Shown here: positions 57,011 to 64,000 of the stretch, piece by piece
Layout of the letters: every line of letters starts with the position of its first letter
Position numbering within the stretch: the first letter of the stretch is position 1
Source: Virgibacillus ihumii
GTDB lineage: Bacteria > Bacillota > Bacilli > Bacillales > Amphibacillaceae
Assembly: GCF_902726655.1 (NCBI RefSeq)
Contig: NZ_CACVAN010000001.1
Coordinates: forward strand, 682,001-746,000
Length of the DNA: 64,000 bases
Reading direction: 5' to 3'
Notes under the pieces: model-generated
What the model was told of the DNA's origin: nothing
The model's database searches: none
The model's input: the letters and a program-made list of their open reading frames with translations, nothing else
Made by a program: the position numbers and the translations under genes

Positions 57011-57250
57011 TTAGTTTTCCTCGTAAAATTTACGATTTAATGCAATGTATTCATTTTCCTCTTCAGGCACTTCATCTTCCATATATATGGCTTCAACTGG
57101 ACAGACAGCTTCACACGCGCCGCAATCAATACATATGTCCGGATCAATGTAGAACATATCTTTTCCTTCTTCTATACAATCTACAGGACAAACTTCAACA
57201 CATTCGCCTGATTTTTCATTTTTACATGGTGATGTAATGACAAATGCCAA
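57011..57250 (-). CDS. fdxA: FdxA-type ferredoxin (two clusters)
   Basis: 79 aa. Cysteines follow the 7Fe/8Fe pattern: SPCKNEKSGECVEVCPVDC and CIDCGACEAVCPVEAI, then the long acidic C-terminal tail usual for FdxA (EVPEEENEYIALNRKFYEEN). The start is TTG 57250, 8 bases after GGAGGAG. Monocistronic; electron partner not evident. Confidence 0.92.
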   Translation of the reverse strand: MAFVITSPCKNEKSGECVEVCPVDCIEEGKDMFYIDPDICIDCGACEAVCPVEAIYMEDEVPEEENEYIALNRKFYEEN

Positions 57251-57394
57251 GTAAATCTCCTCCTTCAAATAGCGAGCATTATCATTGAATATACAACAAT
57301 ATTACCTAAAAATACTAATTGTTTCAACCTAAATACACATAGTCAATTGTCCACACATACTATTTACTATACCGAGTAAAGGGAGCGAGTGTAC

Positions 57395-58585
57395 ATGGAA
57401 GTAACGATACGCCCTGGCGACACGTTCTGGTACTACAGTCAATTATTCGACATACCACTTGTTTTAATTAAACAATCGAATCCACAGACAAATCCTGAGC
57501 AATTAGCTGCAGGGCAGCGTGTCAAAATTCCGGGATACGTGATGCCTAACTATACTATTGCCGTTAATGATACGTTGTGGAAGTTGGCAATCAAGTATAA
57601 TATTCCAGTTGATCTGCTGCAATTGGCAAACCAGGAAGTTAATGCTGACAACCTGCAGATTGGGCAGACCATTCGTATCCCCGAGCGTGTAAACCAAATG
57701 CTGATTTCCGACCTTGACCAGTATACATTTAATAAAATGGAAATGGACATTAATAACCTGATGGAAGTATATCCGTTTATTGTCAAACAATCCATCGGCA
57801 ATTCGGTTATGGGAAAAGACCTTATTGAACTGCAAATAGGAAGTGGTAATAAACAGGTTCATATCGATGGTTCTTTTCACGCAAATGAGTGGATCACGAC
57901 TTCAACTATTATGCGGTTTGTAAATGAATATGTGCTTTCCGTTACGAATAAGCGTCCTATCCGCGGTTTAAACATGCTTCCATTATTTAATGAGACATTA
58001 CTGTCAGTTGTTCCGATGGTAAATCCGGACGGGGTAAACCTTGTCTTGAATGGCGCATCAGCAGCTGAAGCTTTTCAGGAAGAAGTTTTGGAAATTAATA
58101 ATCAAAGCAATAATTTTACAAACTGGAAAGCCAATATTAAGGGGGTTGATTTAAACAAACAATTCCCTGCTCTCTGGCAAGTAGAAGCTGAACGAAAACC
58201 AGATTCCCCGCAACCAAGGGATTATCCTGGGCCATATCCGTTGTCTGAACCGGAATCGAGTGCAATGGCAAATTTAGCAAGTGAAAGGAATTTTTTACGG
58301 TTGAACGCATTTCACACTCAAGGAGAAGTGATCTATTGGGGGTTTGAAGGGTTGGAGCCTCCAGTTTCTGAAGTTATCGTTAATGAATATTTTCGTGTGA
58401 GCGGTTATGAACCAGTCAGATATATCGATAGTTATGCCGGTTATAAAGATTGGTATATACAAGATTTCAGGCAGCCAGGTTTTACAATTGAGTTGGGGAC
58501 CGGGATTAACCCGCTGCCGTTTGCACAATTTGAAGAAATATATCAGGAAAGCCTGGGAATTATGCTGGCAAATCTCTACCTTTAA
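57395..58585 (+). CDS. LysM-M14 gamma-D-glutamyl-diamino acid endopeptidase
   Basis: 396 aa. Two LysM repeats (about residues 2-46 and 48-92) bind peptidoglycan; an M14 carboxypeptidase-like domain follows. Zinc ligands are His162 and Glu165 in HANEWIT and the His of AFHTQGE near 307; the catalytic Glu is in FTIELGTGINP near 366. This is the architecture of endopeptidase I (ENP1) enzymes that cut muropeptides, often linked to sporulation or germination recycling. No signal peptide. ATG 57395 follows GGGAGCGAG; an in-frame GTG at 57389 is too close to it. Confidence 0.93.
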   Translation: MEVTIRPGDTFWYYSQLFDIPLVLIKQSNPQTNPEQLAAGQRVKIPGYVMPNYTIAVNDTLWKLAIKYNIPVDLLQLANQEVNADNLQIGQTIRIPERVNQMLISDLDQYTFNKMEMDINNLMEVYPFIVKQSIGNSVMGKDLIELQIGSGNKQVHIDGSFHANEWITTSTIMRFVNEYVLSVTNKRPIRGLNMLPLFNETLLSVVPMVNPDGVNLVLNGASAAEAFQEEVLEINNQSNNFTNWKANIKGVDLNKQFPALWQVEAERKPDSPQPRDYPGPYPLSEPESSAMANLASERNFLRLNAFHTQGEVIYWGFEGLEPPVSEVIVNEYFRVSGYEPVRYIDSYAGYKDWYIQDFRQPGFTIELGTGINPLPFAQFEEIYQESLGIMLANLYL

Positions 58586-58586
58586 T

Positions 58587-59138
58587 TTAGTTCGACCATA
58601 AGCTATTAACAGCATGGATCTCTTCTTCTAAATTAATCAGGAAAACATCCGGATTTTGCAGGTTTTTCCACCCTTCAAATCCAAAGTCCGGATTAAACCT
58701 GCTTAACAATAGTGCAATCAGATTCCCATGACTGACCAGCAAAACATTCGAAACATCTGGTTGGGATTGCAAACTATCAATCAGTCCATTTGTCCGCTGT
58801 ATAACATCATTACCGGATTCTCCTCCGGGAAGTCGGAAATCCGGGTCTGAGAAAGATTGCTCGAGTACCTCCATCCAGTCGTCTACTGGTTCATTGCTTA
58901 AAATACGTTCTTGAAGCCGATCATCAATGTTGATTGTCAAATTACTGTTTTCAGCAAAAGGCCGGATACTTTCGATTGCCCGTAAATAAGGACTGGAAAT
59001 AATCTTATCAATTGCAAATTCGTTTTTTCCCAAGTATACCGACAATAGATGTGCTTGTCTCATTCCGACATCTGTCAGTGGCGAGTCTTTGTGCTGCCCA
59101 TCAGCCAAACAGTGTCGGACTATAAATAAGTTTTTCAA
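58587..59138 (-). CDS. Histidine phosphatase family protein
   Basis: 183 aa. Phospho-histidine motif FIVRHCLADGQHKDSPLTDVG at the N terminus (RHC instead of RHG, a variant known in this subgroup), second histidine in LLVSHGNLIALLL, and SSPYLRAIESIRPFA. Substrate unknown. TTG start with AGGAG upstream. Convergent with the M14 peptidase gene, whose stop is 1 base away. Confidence 0.9.
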   Translation of the reverse strand: MKNLFIVRHCLADGQHKDSPLTDVGMRQAHLLSVYLGKNEFAIDKIISSPYLRAIESIRPFAENSNLTINIDDRLQERILSNEPVDDWMEVLEQSFSDPDFRLPGGESGNDVIQRTNGLIDSLQSQPDVSNVLLVSHGNLIALLLSRFNPDFGFEGWKNLQNPDVFLINLEEEIHAVNSLWSN

Positions 59139-59257
59139 GATGATCCAGCTCCTCTCCAGCAGTTTAGATGGAACCTATTTAATATTTTGAAAATAATAAT
59201 ATAAGTATAGCATTAATAAGAAGTATATAAAACAATTTTTGAATAAAAATTAACACA

Positions 59258-59287
59258 AAAATAGCAGGAATTTATGCCTGCTATTTT
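59258..59287 (-). terminator. Terminator of the DUF6501-like gene
   Basis: AAAATAGCAGG/CCTGCTATTTT perfect 11-bp stem with an 8-base loop, read on the minus strand with a T-tract after it. Confidence 0.85.
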
Positions 59288-59289
59288 AA

Positions 59290-59496
59290 CTACATTATTT
59301 CTTTAAAATAATCTTTAAAAAATCCGCCAACACGATTGCTGTTATCAATGATGAAGTAAAATTCATCCGTTTCATTTTTTACGGCATATTGCTTGCCTGG
59401 TGTTAGTTTATTGTGAACGATAAATTTTGTTGCGTCAGCATGCACACACTCCACTTTTTTAATTGTTTCGTGATTTTCCCAATTTAGATGAATCAT
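59290..59496 (-). CDS. Small DUF6501-like protein
   Basis: 68 aa, MIHLNWENHETIKKVECVHADATKFIVHNKLTPGKQYAVKNETDEFYFIIDNS. The pattern KxxxCVHADAxKFIVHNxLTPGKxYxVKNETDEFYFIIDNS resembles the short DUF6501 proteins of bacilli, with one conserved Cys-His pair. ATG 59496 follows AGGAGGATAC; a longer in-frame start would overlap the upstream gene. Function unknown. Confidence 0.8.
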   Translation of the reverse strand: MIHLNWENHETIKKVECVHADATKFIVHNKLTPGKQYAVKNETDEFYFIIDNSNRVGGFFKDYFKEIM

Positions 59497-59524
59497 CTGT
59501 ATCCTCCTACATGTGCGAAATAGT

Positions 59525-60484
59525 TTATTTAAATAACTTCGAGTATTCGCCATACCCTTCCTGTTCCAGTTCTTCTTTTGGGATAAACCGCATCGCTGCA
59601 GAATTCATACAGTAACGGAGTCCCCCTTTGTCTTTCGGACCGTCCTCAAAGACATGTCCAAGATGCGAATCAGCATGTTTACTCCGAACTTCTGTCCGAA
59701 TCATTCCGTGCGTTGTATCGGTGTTTTTCGTTACCTTGTATGGATCGATTGGCTTGGTAAAGCTTGGCCAACCACAGTCAGAGTCGAATTTATCCAAGGA
59801 AGAGAACAAGACATCACCGGATACGATATCAACATAAATGCCATCAGATTTTTCATTCCAATATTCATTTTCAAACGGCCGTTCGGTGCCGTTCTCCTGT
59901 GTCACAGTATATTGAATTGGTGTCAGGCGTTCTTTCAGTTCTTTTTTATCCGGTGTTTGACGCCAGTTTTTCAAGATAAAGTCCTCCCTTCCTGACCCTT
60001 TTTTATATAATTTATAATGAAATGGCTGTTTCTTATAGTAATCCTGATGATTCTCTTCGGCTTTATAAAATGTTTTTGCCGGTAAAACCGGAGTTACGAT
60101 AGGTTTTGAAAATTTTCCACTCCCCTCCAGTCTTTCTTTGGACACTTCAGCAATCTTTTTTTGCTGTTCATCATGGTAAAAAATAGTGGTCTGGTATGAT
60201 TCGCCTCGATCATTAAATTGACCGTCCGCATCTGTCGGGTCAATCTGCTGCCAAAACGTCTCAACTAATTGCTCATATGGCATTACTTCCGGATCATATG
60301 CGATCTGTACAGCTTCCACATGCCCTGTTGTATCAGAACATACCTGTTCATATGTTGGGTTGGCTACTGTACCGCCTGTATAACCGGAAGTGATACTTAC
60401 AACGCCTGGCCGCTGATCGAAAGGTTCAACCATACACCAGAAACATCCGCCGGCAAACGTTGCATATTTTATTTGAGAATCCAT
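59525..60484 (-). CDS. msrAB: Fused methionine sulfoxide reductase MsrA-MsrB
   Basis: 319 aa. MsrA domain about 1-165 with catalytic Cys14 in [13 protein letters not shown]; MsrB domain about 175-319 with [28 protein letters not shown] and catalytic Cys292 in [11 protein letters not shown]. It lacks the CxxC zinc pairs of some MsrB proteins. The fusion repairs both S- and R-methionine sulfoxides; in B. subtilis the two are separate proteins. GATGGAGG ribosome site. Cytoplasmic. Confidence 0.95.
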   Translation of the reverse strand: MDSQIKYATFAGGCFWCMVEPFDQRPGVVSITSGYTGGTVANPTYEQVCSDTTGHVEAVQIAYDPEVMPYEQLVETFWQQIDPTDADGQFNDRGESYQTTIFYHDEQQKKIAEVSKERLEGSGKFSKPIVTPVLPAKTFYKAEENHQDYYKKQPFHYKLYKKGSGREDFILKNWRQTPDKKELKERLTPIQYTVTQENGTERPFENEYWNEKSDGIYVDIVSGDVLFSSLDKFDSDCGWPSFTKPIDPYKVTKNTDTTHGMIRTEVRSKHADSHLGHVFEDGPKDKGGLRYCMNSAAMRFIPKEELEQEGYGEYSKLFK

Positions 60485-60585
60485 GTATTACGAACCTCCA
60501 TCATTTATTACTTTTAATTATTGTGTATAATCTTATTTTTTCGCTTTTCGGTTAAAAAATCAAGTTGTGTGCCTGAAAATGTACT

Positions 60586-60990
60586 TTAAATAAACAGCTT
60601 AGGTTTTGAACTTCCCGGAAGTTCTTCCTCATGCTCATAAAAGGTATCTTCTTCGATATTTTCTTCCGCGAATTCTTCTTCCTCTACATCATCAATTTCA
60701 ACGTCATCACTTTCCTTCAGCGCCTTCATTATTTTAAACATCATTGGCAGATTTTTAACCATCGGGCCGTACTGTTGTATAATGGGGGCAGCATTTTCAA
60801 CCGTTTTTAAAACTTGTTGAACTTTTGTGAGCGTATTTGTAATCGAACCAATCCGTTCTGGCGATAGAAAACTTTGCATTTTTTGGACAGGTATTATACG
60901 GTTTAAGCTATTATCCGGCGGCATTTGCCGGTTAAATGGAAAACTCCCAATATAATTCCTCTCAGGCTGCTGCGTTGGCCATACCATCAT
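60586..60990 (-). CDS. yqfQ: YqfQ/VrrA-like protein
   Basis: 134 aa. N-terminal Pro/Asn-rich part, a central helix pair (PERIGSITNTLTKVQQVLKTVENAAPIIQQYGPMVKNLPMMFKIMKAL) and a strongly acidic C-terminal tail (VEIDDVEEEEFAEENIEEDTF). The central YGPMVKNLPxMxKI pattern is typical of the YqfQ/VrrA family of bacilli, which has been reported as spore-associated. GAGGGATT before ATG. Confidence 0.82.
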   Translation of the reverse strand: MMVWPTQQPERNYIGSFPFNRQMPPDNSLNRIIPVQKMQSFLSPERIGSITNTLTKVQQVLKTVENAAPIIQQYGPMVKNLPMMFKIMKALKESDDVEIDDVEEEEFAEENIEEDTFYEHEEELPGSSKPKLFI

Positions 60991-61299
60991 AATCCCTCAT
61001 TTCTCGATTTACTATTCTAGGTTATTGTACGTAACAACAATGAAATAGTGTAGGCTATCAGCATGCACAACAATAAGAAATACACCAGATTTGCCCAATT
61101 ATTCAGTAAATATTTCCCGGGCAACCGCAAAATGTTACATGTTCAAACGTTTATTTGAAACTTGATGACGGAATTTGCCGGAAGTTGTCTTCCCTTATTA
61201 GGCTTACGGAATCACTGAATCAATCAAACGTTTGTTTAAATTTATATGTTTTCAGAAATCCCCCACCCTATTAAGTTAATGTTATGTAGAAAAAAACGT
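60991..61299. other. Gene-free stretch with two TetR-like sites
   Basis: No coding frame supported on either strand. It contains TCAAACGTTTATTTGAA (61143-61159) and TCAAACGTTTGTTTAAA (61224-61240), 15 of 17 identical and with a palindromic CAAACGTTTG core in the second. They lie 150-250 bases upstream of yqfQ and are not close to any other start. Confidence 0.5.
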
Positions 61300-61532
61300 A
61301 GAGGCTGGGGCAAATCAAAAAGCATAATTCAAAAAACGAACAATTTTAGAGGTCAGCGGAGGAAATATACGTAGACTCCTGCGGGAGGACAGGCCTAGGT
61401 GAGACTCTGAAGTGCGTCAGCACGAAGAGGCTCAACAGCCGCCCGCGGAAAGCGAAGTATATTTCCGGAGCGGCTCAGTCCACCATTTAATTCGATTTTT
61501 CTTTTAATAAAATACTATTTGTCCTGGCCTCT
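61300..61532. repeat. Bacillaceae-type G+C-rich hairpin repeat element, 233 bp
   Basis: Imperfect terminal inverted repeats AGAGGCTGGGGCAAA (61300-61314) and TTTGTCCTGGCCTCT (61518-61532) pair at 12 of 15 positions. Inside, CGGAGGAAATATAC near 61357 pairs with GTATATTTCCGGAG near 61457, around CTCCTGCGGGAGG and CCGCCCGCGGAAAGCG. Such sequences with TAGACTCCTGCGGGA and CCCGCGGAAAGCG are widely repeated between genes in Oceanobacillus-like genomes (from memory). No gene inside. Confidence 0.72.
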
Positions 61533-61539
61533 ATGTTCT

Positions 61540-61749
61540 TTATGTTTTATAATCATCCCAAAGTTCGTCAAAGACCCGCAACGCATTTGTGAATGGGCTG
61601 TTCCATTCAAGGTAGTTGCTGATTTCATCATAATCGGTTGAATGTTTCGGAAAGTCATGATCATAAAACATCCAATCAGCAAGCCGGCTTTTATCATCAG
61701 TTTGTTTATTCCCCCGATAAGTCATCATGTAATGGTAAAATGAACGCAT
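61540..61749 (-). CDS. yozE: YozE-like small protein
   Basis: 69 aa, MRSFYHYMMTYRGNKQTDDKSRLADWMFYDHDFPKHSTDYDEISNYLEWNSPFTNALRVFDELWDDY. Matches the YozE SAM-like family, with its characteristic FPKHSxDYDEISxYLE segment. Function unknown. ATG 61749 follows GAGGTG by 6 bases. It lies 10 bases after tatC's stop, probably cotranscribed with the tat genes. Confidence 0.9.
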   Translation of the reverse strand: MRSFYHYMMTYRGNKQTDDKSRLADWMFYDHDFPKHSTDYDEISNYLEWNSPFTNALRVFDELWDDYKT

Positions 61750-61759
61750 ACATTGCACC

Positions 61760-62515
61760 TCAATCGCTTTCCATAAATTCCTGATGCTTTTTCAATTTTT
61801 TGCGGTAAACAAAATCTGATAGATAAATGCTAATTTCATATAAAAGAATCAGCGGGATTGCAACTACAATCTGCAGTACAAAATCCGGGGGTGTAATCGC
61901 TGCACCGACTATAACAAGAATTAGGTATGCATACTTTCTGGTTTTTCGCATAAATGCAGGTGTCAGAATTCCGAGGCTTGTTAAAAACATGGTAACCACC
62001 GGAATTTCAAACAGAACCGCAAACGGTACAATCACACGAAAAAGTAATTTAAAGTATCGGTCATAAGTAAATATTTCGTTAAACATTCCTTCATTCAAGG
62101 AAAGCAGGAACGGAACAATCAGTTGAACAAACACAATATAGCCAAAAGTCAAGCCAGCAATAAACAGGAGAAAAACTGCCGGGATATAGGGCAAGGATGA
62201 TTTTTGTTCCTGCTTGGTTAATCCAGGTCTGATAAACAACCAAATTTGCAGGCAAAGTAATGGAAGCGTTCCGATAATCGCTACGAGTCCTGCCATCGTG
62301 ATATAAACAGAAACTGTATCAGTCAATCCTGTTATATTTAAAGTAAATCCAAGATCTTTTACGAAAAAGTGGTAAATATCTTTTACATAAATAAATCCAA
62401 TGAAAAATAAAACTATAAATGTTACCGCAGTAACAATCAGCCTGTTTCGTAACTCGGATAAATGTCCAACCAGATTCATTTCCTTCTCATTATCATACTG
62501 TGTTTCTCCAGGCAT
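61760..62515 (-). CDS. tatC: Twin-arginine translocase subunit TatC
   Basis: 251 aa with six membrane helices. Family signatures: MNLVGHLSELRNRLIVTAV near the N terminus (cytoplasmic, signal-peptide recognition with the conserved Glu), RPGLTKQEQKSSLPY, and PDFVLQIVVAIPLILLYEISIYLS. It exports folded proteins together with TatA. GGGAGTG precedes the ATG. Between the two tatA genes and yozE. Confidence 0.96.
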   Translation of the reverse strand: MPGETQYDNEKEMNLVGHLSELRNRLIVTAVTFIVLFFIGFIYVKDIYHFFVKDLGFTLNITGLTDTVSVYITMAGLVAIIGTLPLLCLQIWLFIRPGLTKQEQKSSLPYIPAVFLLFIAGLTFGYIVFVQLIVPFLLSLNEGMFNEIFTYDRYFKLLFRVIVPFAVLFEIPVVTMFLTSLGILTPAFMRKTRKYAYLILVIVGAAITPPDFVLQIVVAIPLILLYEISIYLSDFVYRKKLKKHQEFMESD

Positions 62516-62582
62516 TTTTCACACTCCCAGTGCTCAGGCATAAAAGAAGATGTAAGGGGCCCCCTACACCATCAGAAGTTAA

Positions 62583-62771
62583 CTATTTGTTTGATGAATT
62601 ATGTTTCTCTTCCGCGTCATCATCTGAAACAATATCTTTTGTTGCTTTTTTGAATTCTTTCAGAGATCCACCAACAGCCTTGCCGATCTCCGGTAATTTT
62701 GAAGGGCCGAAGACAATCAATGCAATGACCAGAATTAATATTAATCCGGGGATGCCAATATTACTTAACAT
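62583..62771 (-). CDS. tatA: Twin-arginine translocase pore protein TatA (copy nearer tatC)
   Basis: 62 aa from ATG 62771: one membrane helix ([27 protein letters not shown]), the FGPxKLPEIGK hinge, an amphipathic helix ([17 protein letters not shown]) and an acidic tail. GGAGTG 7 bases upstream. In Gram-positives TatA also does the TatB job. Confidence 0.94.
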   Translation of the reverse strand: MLSNIGIPGLILILVIALIVFGPSKLPEIGKAVGGSLKEFKKATKDIVSDDDAEEKHNSSNK

Positions 62772-62790
62772 ACACAATCACTCCACTAAA

Positions 62791-62997
62791 TTATTTGCTT
62801 TCATCACCTTTAACAATGTCGCGAGCTTCTTTAATTTCATCTGCGGCATCACCAGTCAAATCACGGGCTGATTTCTTAAATTCCTTTAGTGTATGACCGG
62901 CGGCTTTTCCGATTTCTGGAAGTTTCTTTGGTCCGAATACAACCAATGCGATAACCAATATAAGAATAAGACCTGGAAAACCTATATTTGCCAGCAT
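62791..62997 (-). CDS. tatA: Second TatA paralogue
   Basis: 68 aa from ATG 62997 (GGAGAAGGTGATTTG upstream). Same layout as its neighbour ([33 protein letters not shown]) but a longer charged tail [16 protein letters not shown]. The tandem pair arose by duplication. First gene of the tatA-tatA-tatC unit. Confidence 0.93.
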   Translation of the reverse strand: MLANIGFPGLILILVIALVVFGPKKLPEIGKAAGHTLKEFKKSARDLTGDAADEIKEARDIVKGDESK

Positions 62998-63110
62998 CAA
63001 ATCACCTTCTCCATATGTATTATTGGAAAGTTCACCAATTATCATTCTTAATCTATAAAATGCTTATTTAAACGTCTTTAGTTTAACATGAAATTCCTGT
63101 GATTAACAAC

Positions 63111-63689
63111 TTAAAAATGTTTAGCTTCCTCGTACTGCTCCGGATTGTTCATATTAAAAAAATGTTTTTTGAGTGTATTTTCCGGAATTCCCTCGAAGTT
63201 ATCTGCATAATTGACATTTATGAAACGGAATACATCTCTCACTTTCAGCTGATTCTGTTCCAGTTGCTGTTGAATAAACGGAAGTATTCGTTTCGTGTAT
63301 ATTCCGGATAGTGGATGTATTCTATCGTTGAAAACCGGTACGACAGCATCGTAACTTTCCAGCTCACAGAGCAATTTATTGTACACTTCCGCACTTATAT
63401 ATGGCATATCGCATGCAGCACAGATAAATATCGATGTATCGATATGATAAAGTGCCGATTCCAAACCGGCGAGCGGTCCCCTTCCAGGATATCGGTCAGC
63501 ATGCTTTTCAATATCAAGAAAATCATACTTCTCAGGGAAATTTGTGATGATCGCCTGATGCAACGAAAATGATTTCATTTGCGTTGCAATATGTTGAATG
63601 ACAGGTTTACCCCCAAGAGGAAGCAGTGACTTATCCGTTCCCATTCGGGATGATTTTCCGCCTGATAAAATAATACCGCAAGTGTTCAT
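63111..63689 (-). CDS. mobA: Molybdenum cofactor guanylyltransferase
   Basis: 192 aa. Attaches GMP to molybdopterin. GTP-binding signature ILSGGKSSRMGTDKSLLPLGGKPVIQHI at the N terminus and the metal-binding AACDMPYISAEVYNKL at about residue 95. The bis-MGD cofactor it makes is what NarG (this window) needs. Starts 3 bases after the dihydrofolate reductase stop, so the two are cotranscribed. Confidence 0.92.
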   Translation of the reverse strand: MNTCGIILSGGKSSRMGTDKSLLPLGGKPVIQHIATQMKSFSLHQAIITNFPEKYDFLDIEKHADRYPGRGPLAGLESALYHIDTSIFICAACDMPYISAEVYNKLLCELESYDAVVPVFNDRIHPLSGIYTKRILPFIQQQLEQNQLKVRDVFRFINVNYADNFEGIPENTLKKHFFNMNNPEQYEEAKHF

Positions 63690-63692
63690 ATT

Positions 63693-64000
63693 CTATGCAT
63701 CCAATCGGTTTCGATCATATTGCAGAAAGTAGTAATCATATGGATTTTTCTCGTTCTTCTCACCTTTTTCTTTCGATGTCAGTTTCCAGTCTGTATCGGA
63801 AAATTCCGGAAAAAAGGTATCCCCATTAAATGCCTCATCAATCCACGTTATATACATCCGGTCAGCATACGGCATTACCTGTTTGAATATATTAGCACCA
63901 CCAATTACAAATAGCTCTTTATCAGGGTAATCATTATTCCAATCATATATGGTATCCAGATTATTGATTACTTCAACCTCATCAGGAAAATCCATCTGTT
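63693..64000 (-). CDS. folA: Dihydrofolate reductase, C-terminal part (cut by window edge)
   Basis: Frame stays open to the window edge, so the N-terminal part with the folate site lies outside. Visible: EVINNLDTIYDWNNDYPDKELFVIGGANIFKQVMPYADRMYITWIDEAFNGDTFFPEFSDTDWKL, where the GGANIFKQVMPYADRMYIT stretch carries the NADPH-binding glycine pair of DHFR, and the C-terminal YDYYFLQYDR is typical. Reduces dihydrofolate to tetrahydrofolate. Confidence 0.93.
   Translation of the reverse strand, partial: QMDFPDEVEVINNLDTIYDWNNDYPDKELFVIGGANIFKQVMPYADRMYITWIDEAFNGDTFFPEFSDTDWKLTSKEKGEKNEKNPYDYYFLQYDRNRLDA

Noticed and set aside
58587..59138. RHC instead of RHG in the phosphatase as a possible inactive enzyme
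   Set aside because: The histidine is kept, and RHC-x-A-x-G is a known variant in this subgroup; the second histidine SHG is also intact.

Overview
The window looks like chromosome from a low-to-mid-GC member of the Bacillaceae, probably a moderately halophilic genus such as Virgibacillus, Oceanobacillus or Lentibacillus (inference). Reasons: ParE/ParC, DynA-YpcP, the yng acyl-CoA/biotin carboxylase cluster, a citA-citR divergent pair, YqfQ, YozE and DUF6501-type small proteins, strong GGAGG ribosome-binding sites with frequent TTG/GTG starts, and a G+C-rich hairpin repeat typical of this family. I see no rRNA, tRNA, CRISPR array or intact insertion sequence.

Layout. 0-4.3 kb: topoisomerase IV (parE, truncated by the window edge, and parC). 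4.4-6 kb: two small membrane proteins and a phosphodiesterase on the minus strand. 6.2-13.8 kb: a TetR regulator and an acyl-CoA degradation operon (acyl-CoA dehydrogenase, acyl-CoA synthetase, biotin carboxylase, biotinyl carrier, enoyl-CoA hydratase, carboxyltransferase) that matches B. subtilis yngJ-yngE but lacks the HMG-CoA lyase. 13.9-25 kb: housekeeping and accessory genes (flavin reductase-like, CBS protein, DUF1697, DinB, double dynamin DynA, YpcP nuclease, YkqA, D-serine dehydratase, cysteine synthase) and a short minus-strand gene at 25.0-25.2 kb.

25.3-40.3 kb is the most distinctive part: a stress island for envelope thiols, reactive sulfur and copper. It holds a ResA-like thioredoxin; a sulfur operon (DsrE-like, rhodanese/persulfide dioxygenase, TusA, TauE permease, CstR); a frameshifted methyltransferase; a second redox operon (membrane protein, CcdA, a decayed second ResA-like gene, response regulator, sensor kinase); and copper resistance (CsoR, CopA, CopZ, CopB, YdhK lipoprotein). 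CsoR/CstR-type ATAC...GGGTAT sites lie in promoter regions, and an identical 20-base direct-repeat element precedes both ResA-type units. These suggest that the island is cross-regulated.

40.5-47 kb: a LacI regulator and GH13 alpha-glucosidase with matching operator palindromes, a metallopeptidase-like protein that has lost a zinc histidine, the internally deleted remnant of a LAGLIDADG homing endonuclease, and citrate synthase divergent from its LysR regulator. 47-56.6 kb (minus strand): an FAD/Rieske oxidoreductase and an anaerobic nitrate respiration operon (hemerythrin-like protein, two unknown small proteins, narGHJI) behind a perfect Fnr palindrome. 56.6-64 kb: acylphosphatase, ferredoxin, a LysM-M14 peptidoglycan peptidase, phosphatase, fused MsrA-MsrB, YqfQ, a 233-bp repeat element, YozE, a Tat exporter (tatC and two tatA), mobA and the 3' part of a dihydrofolate reductase gene.
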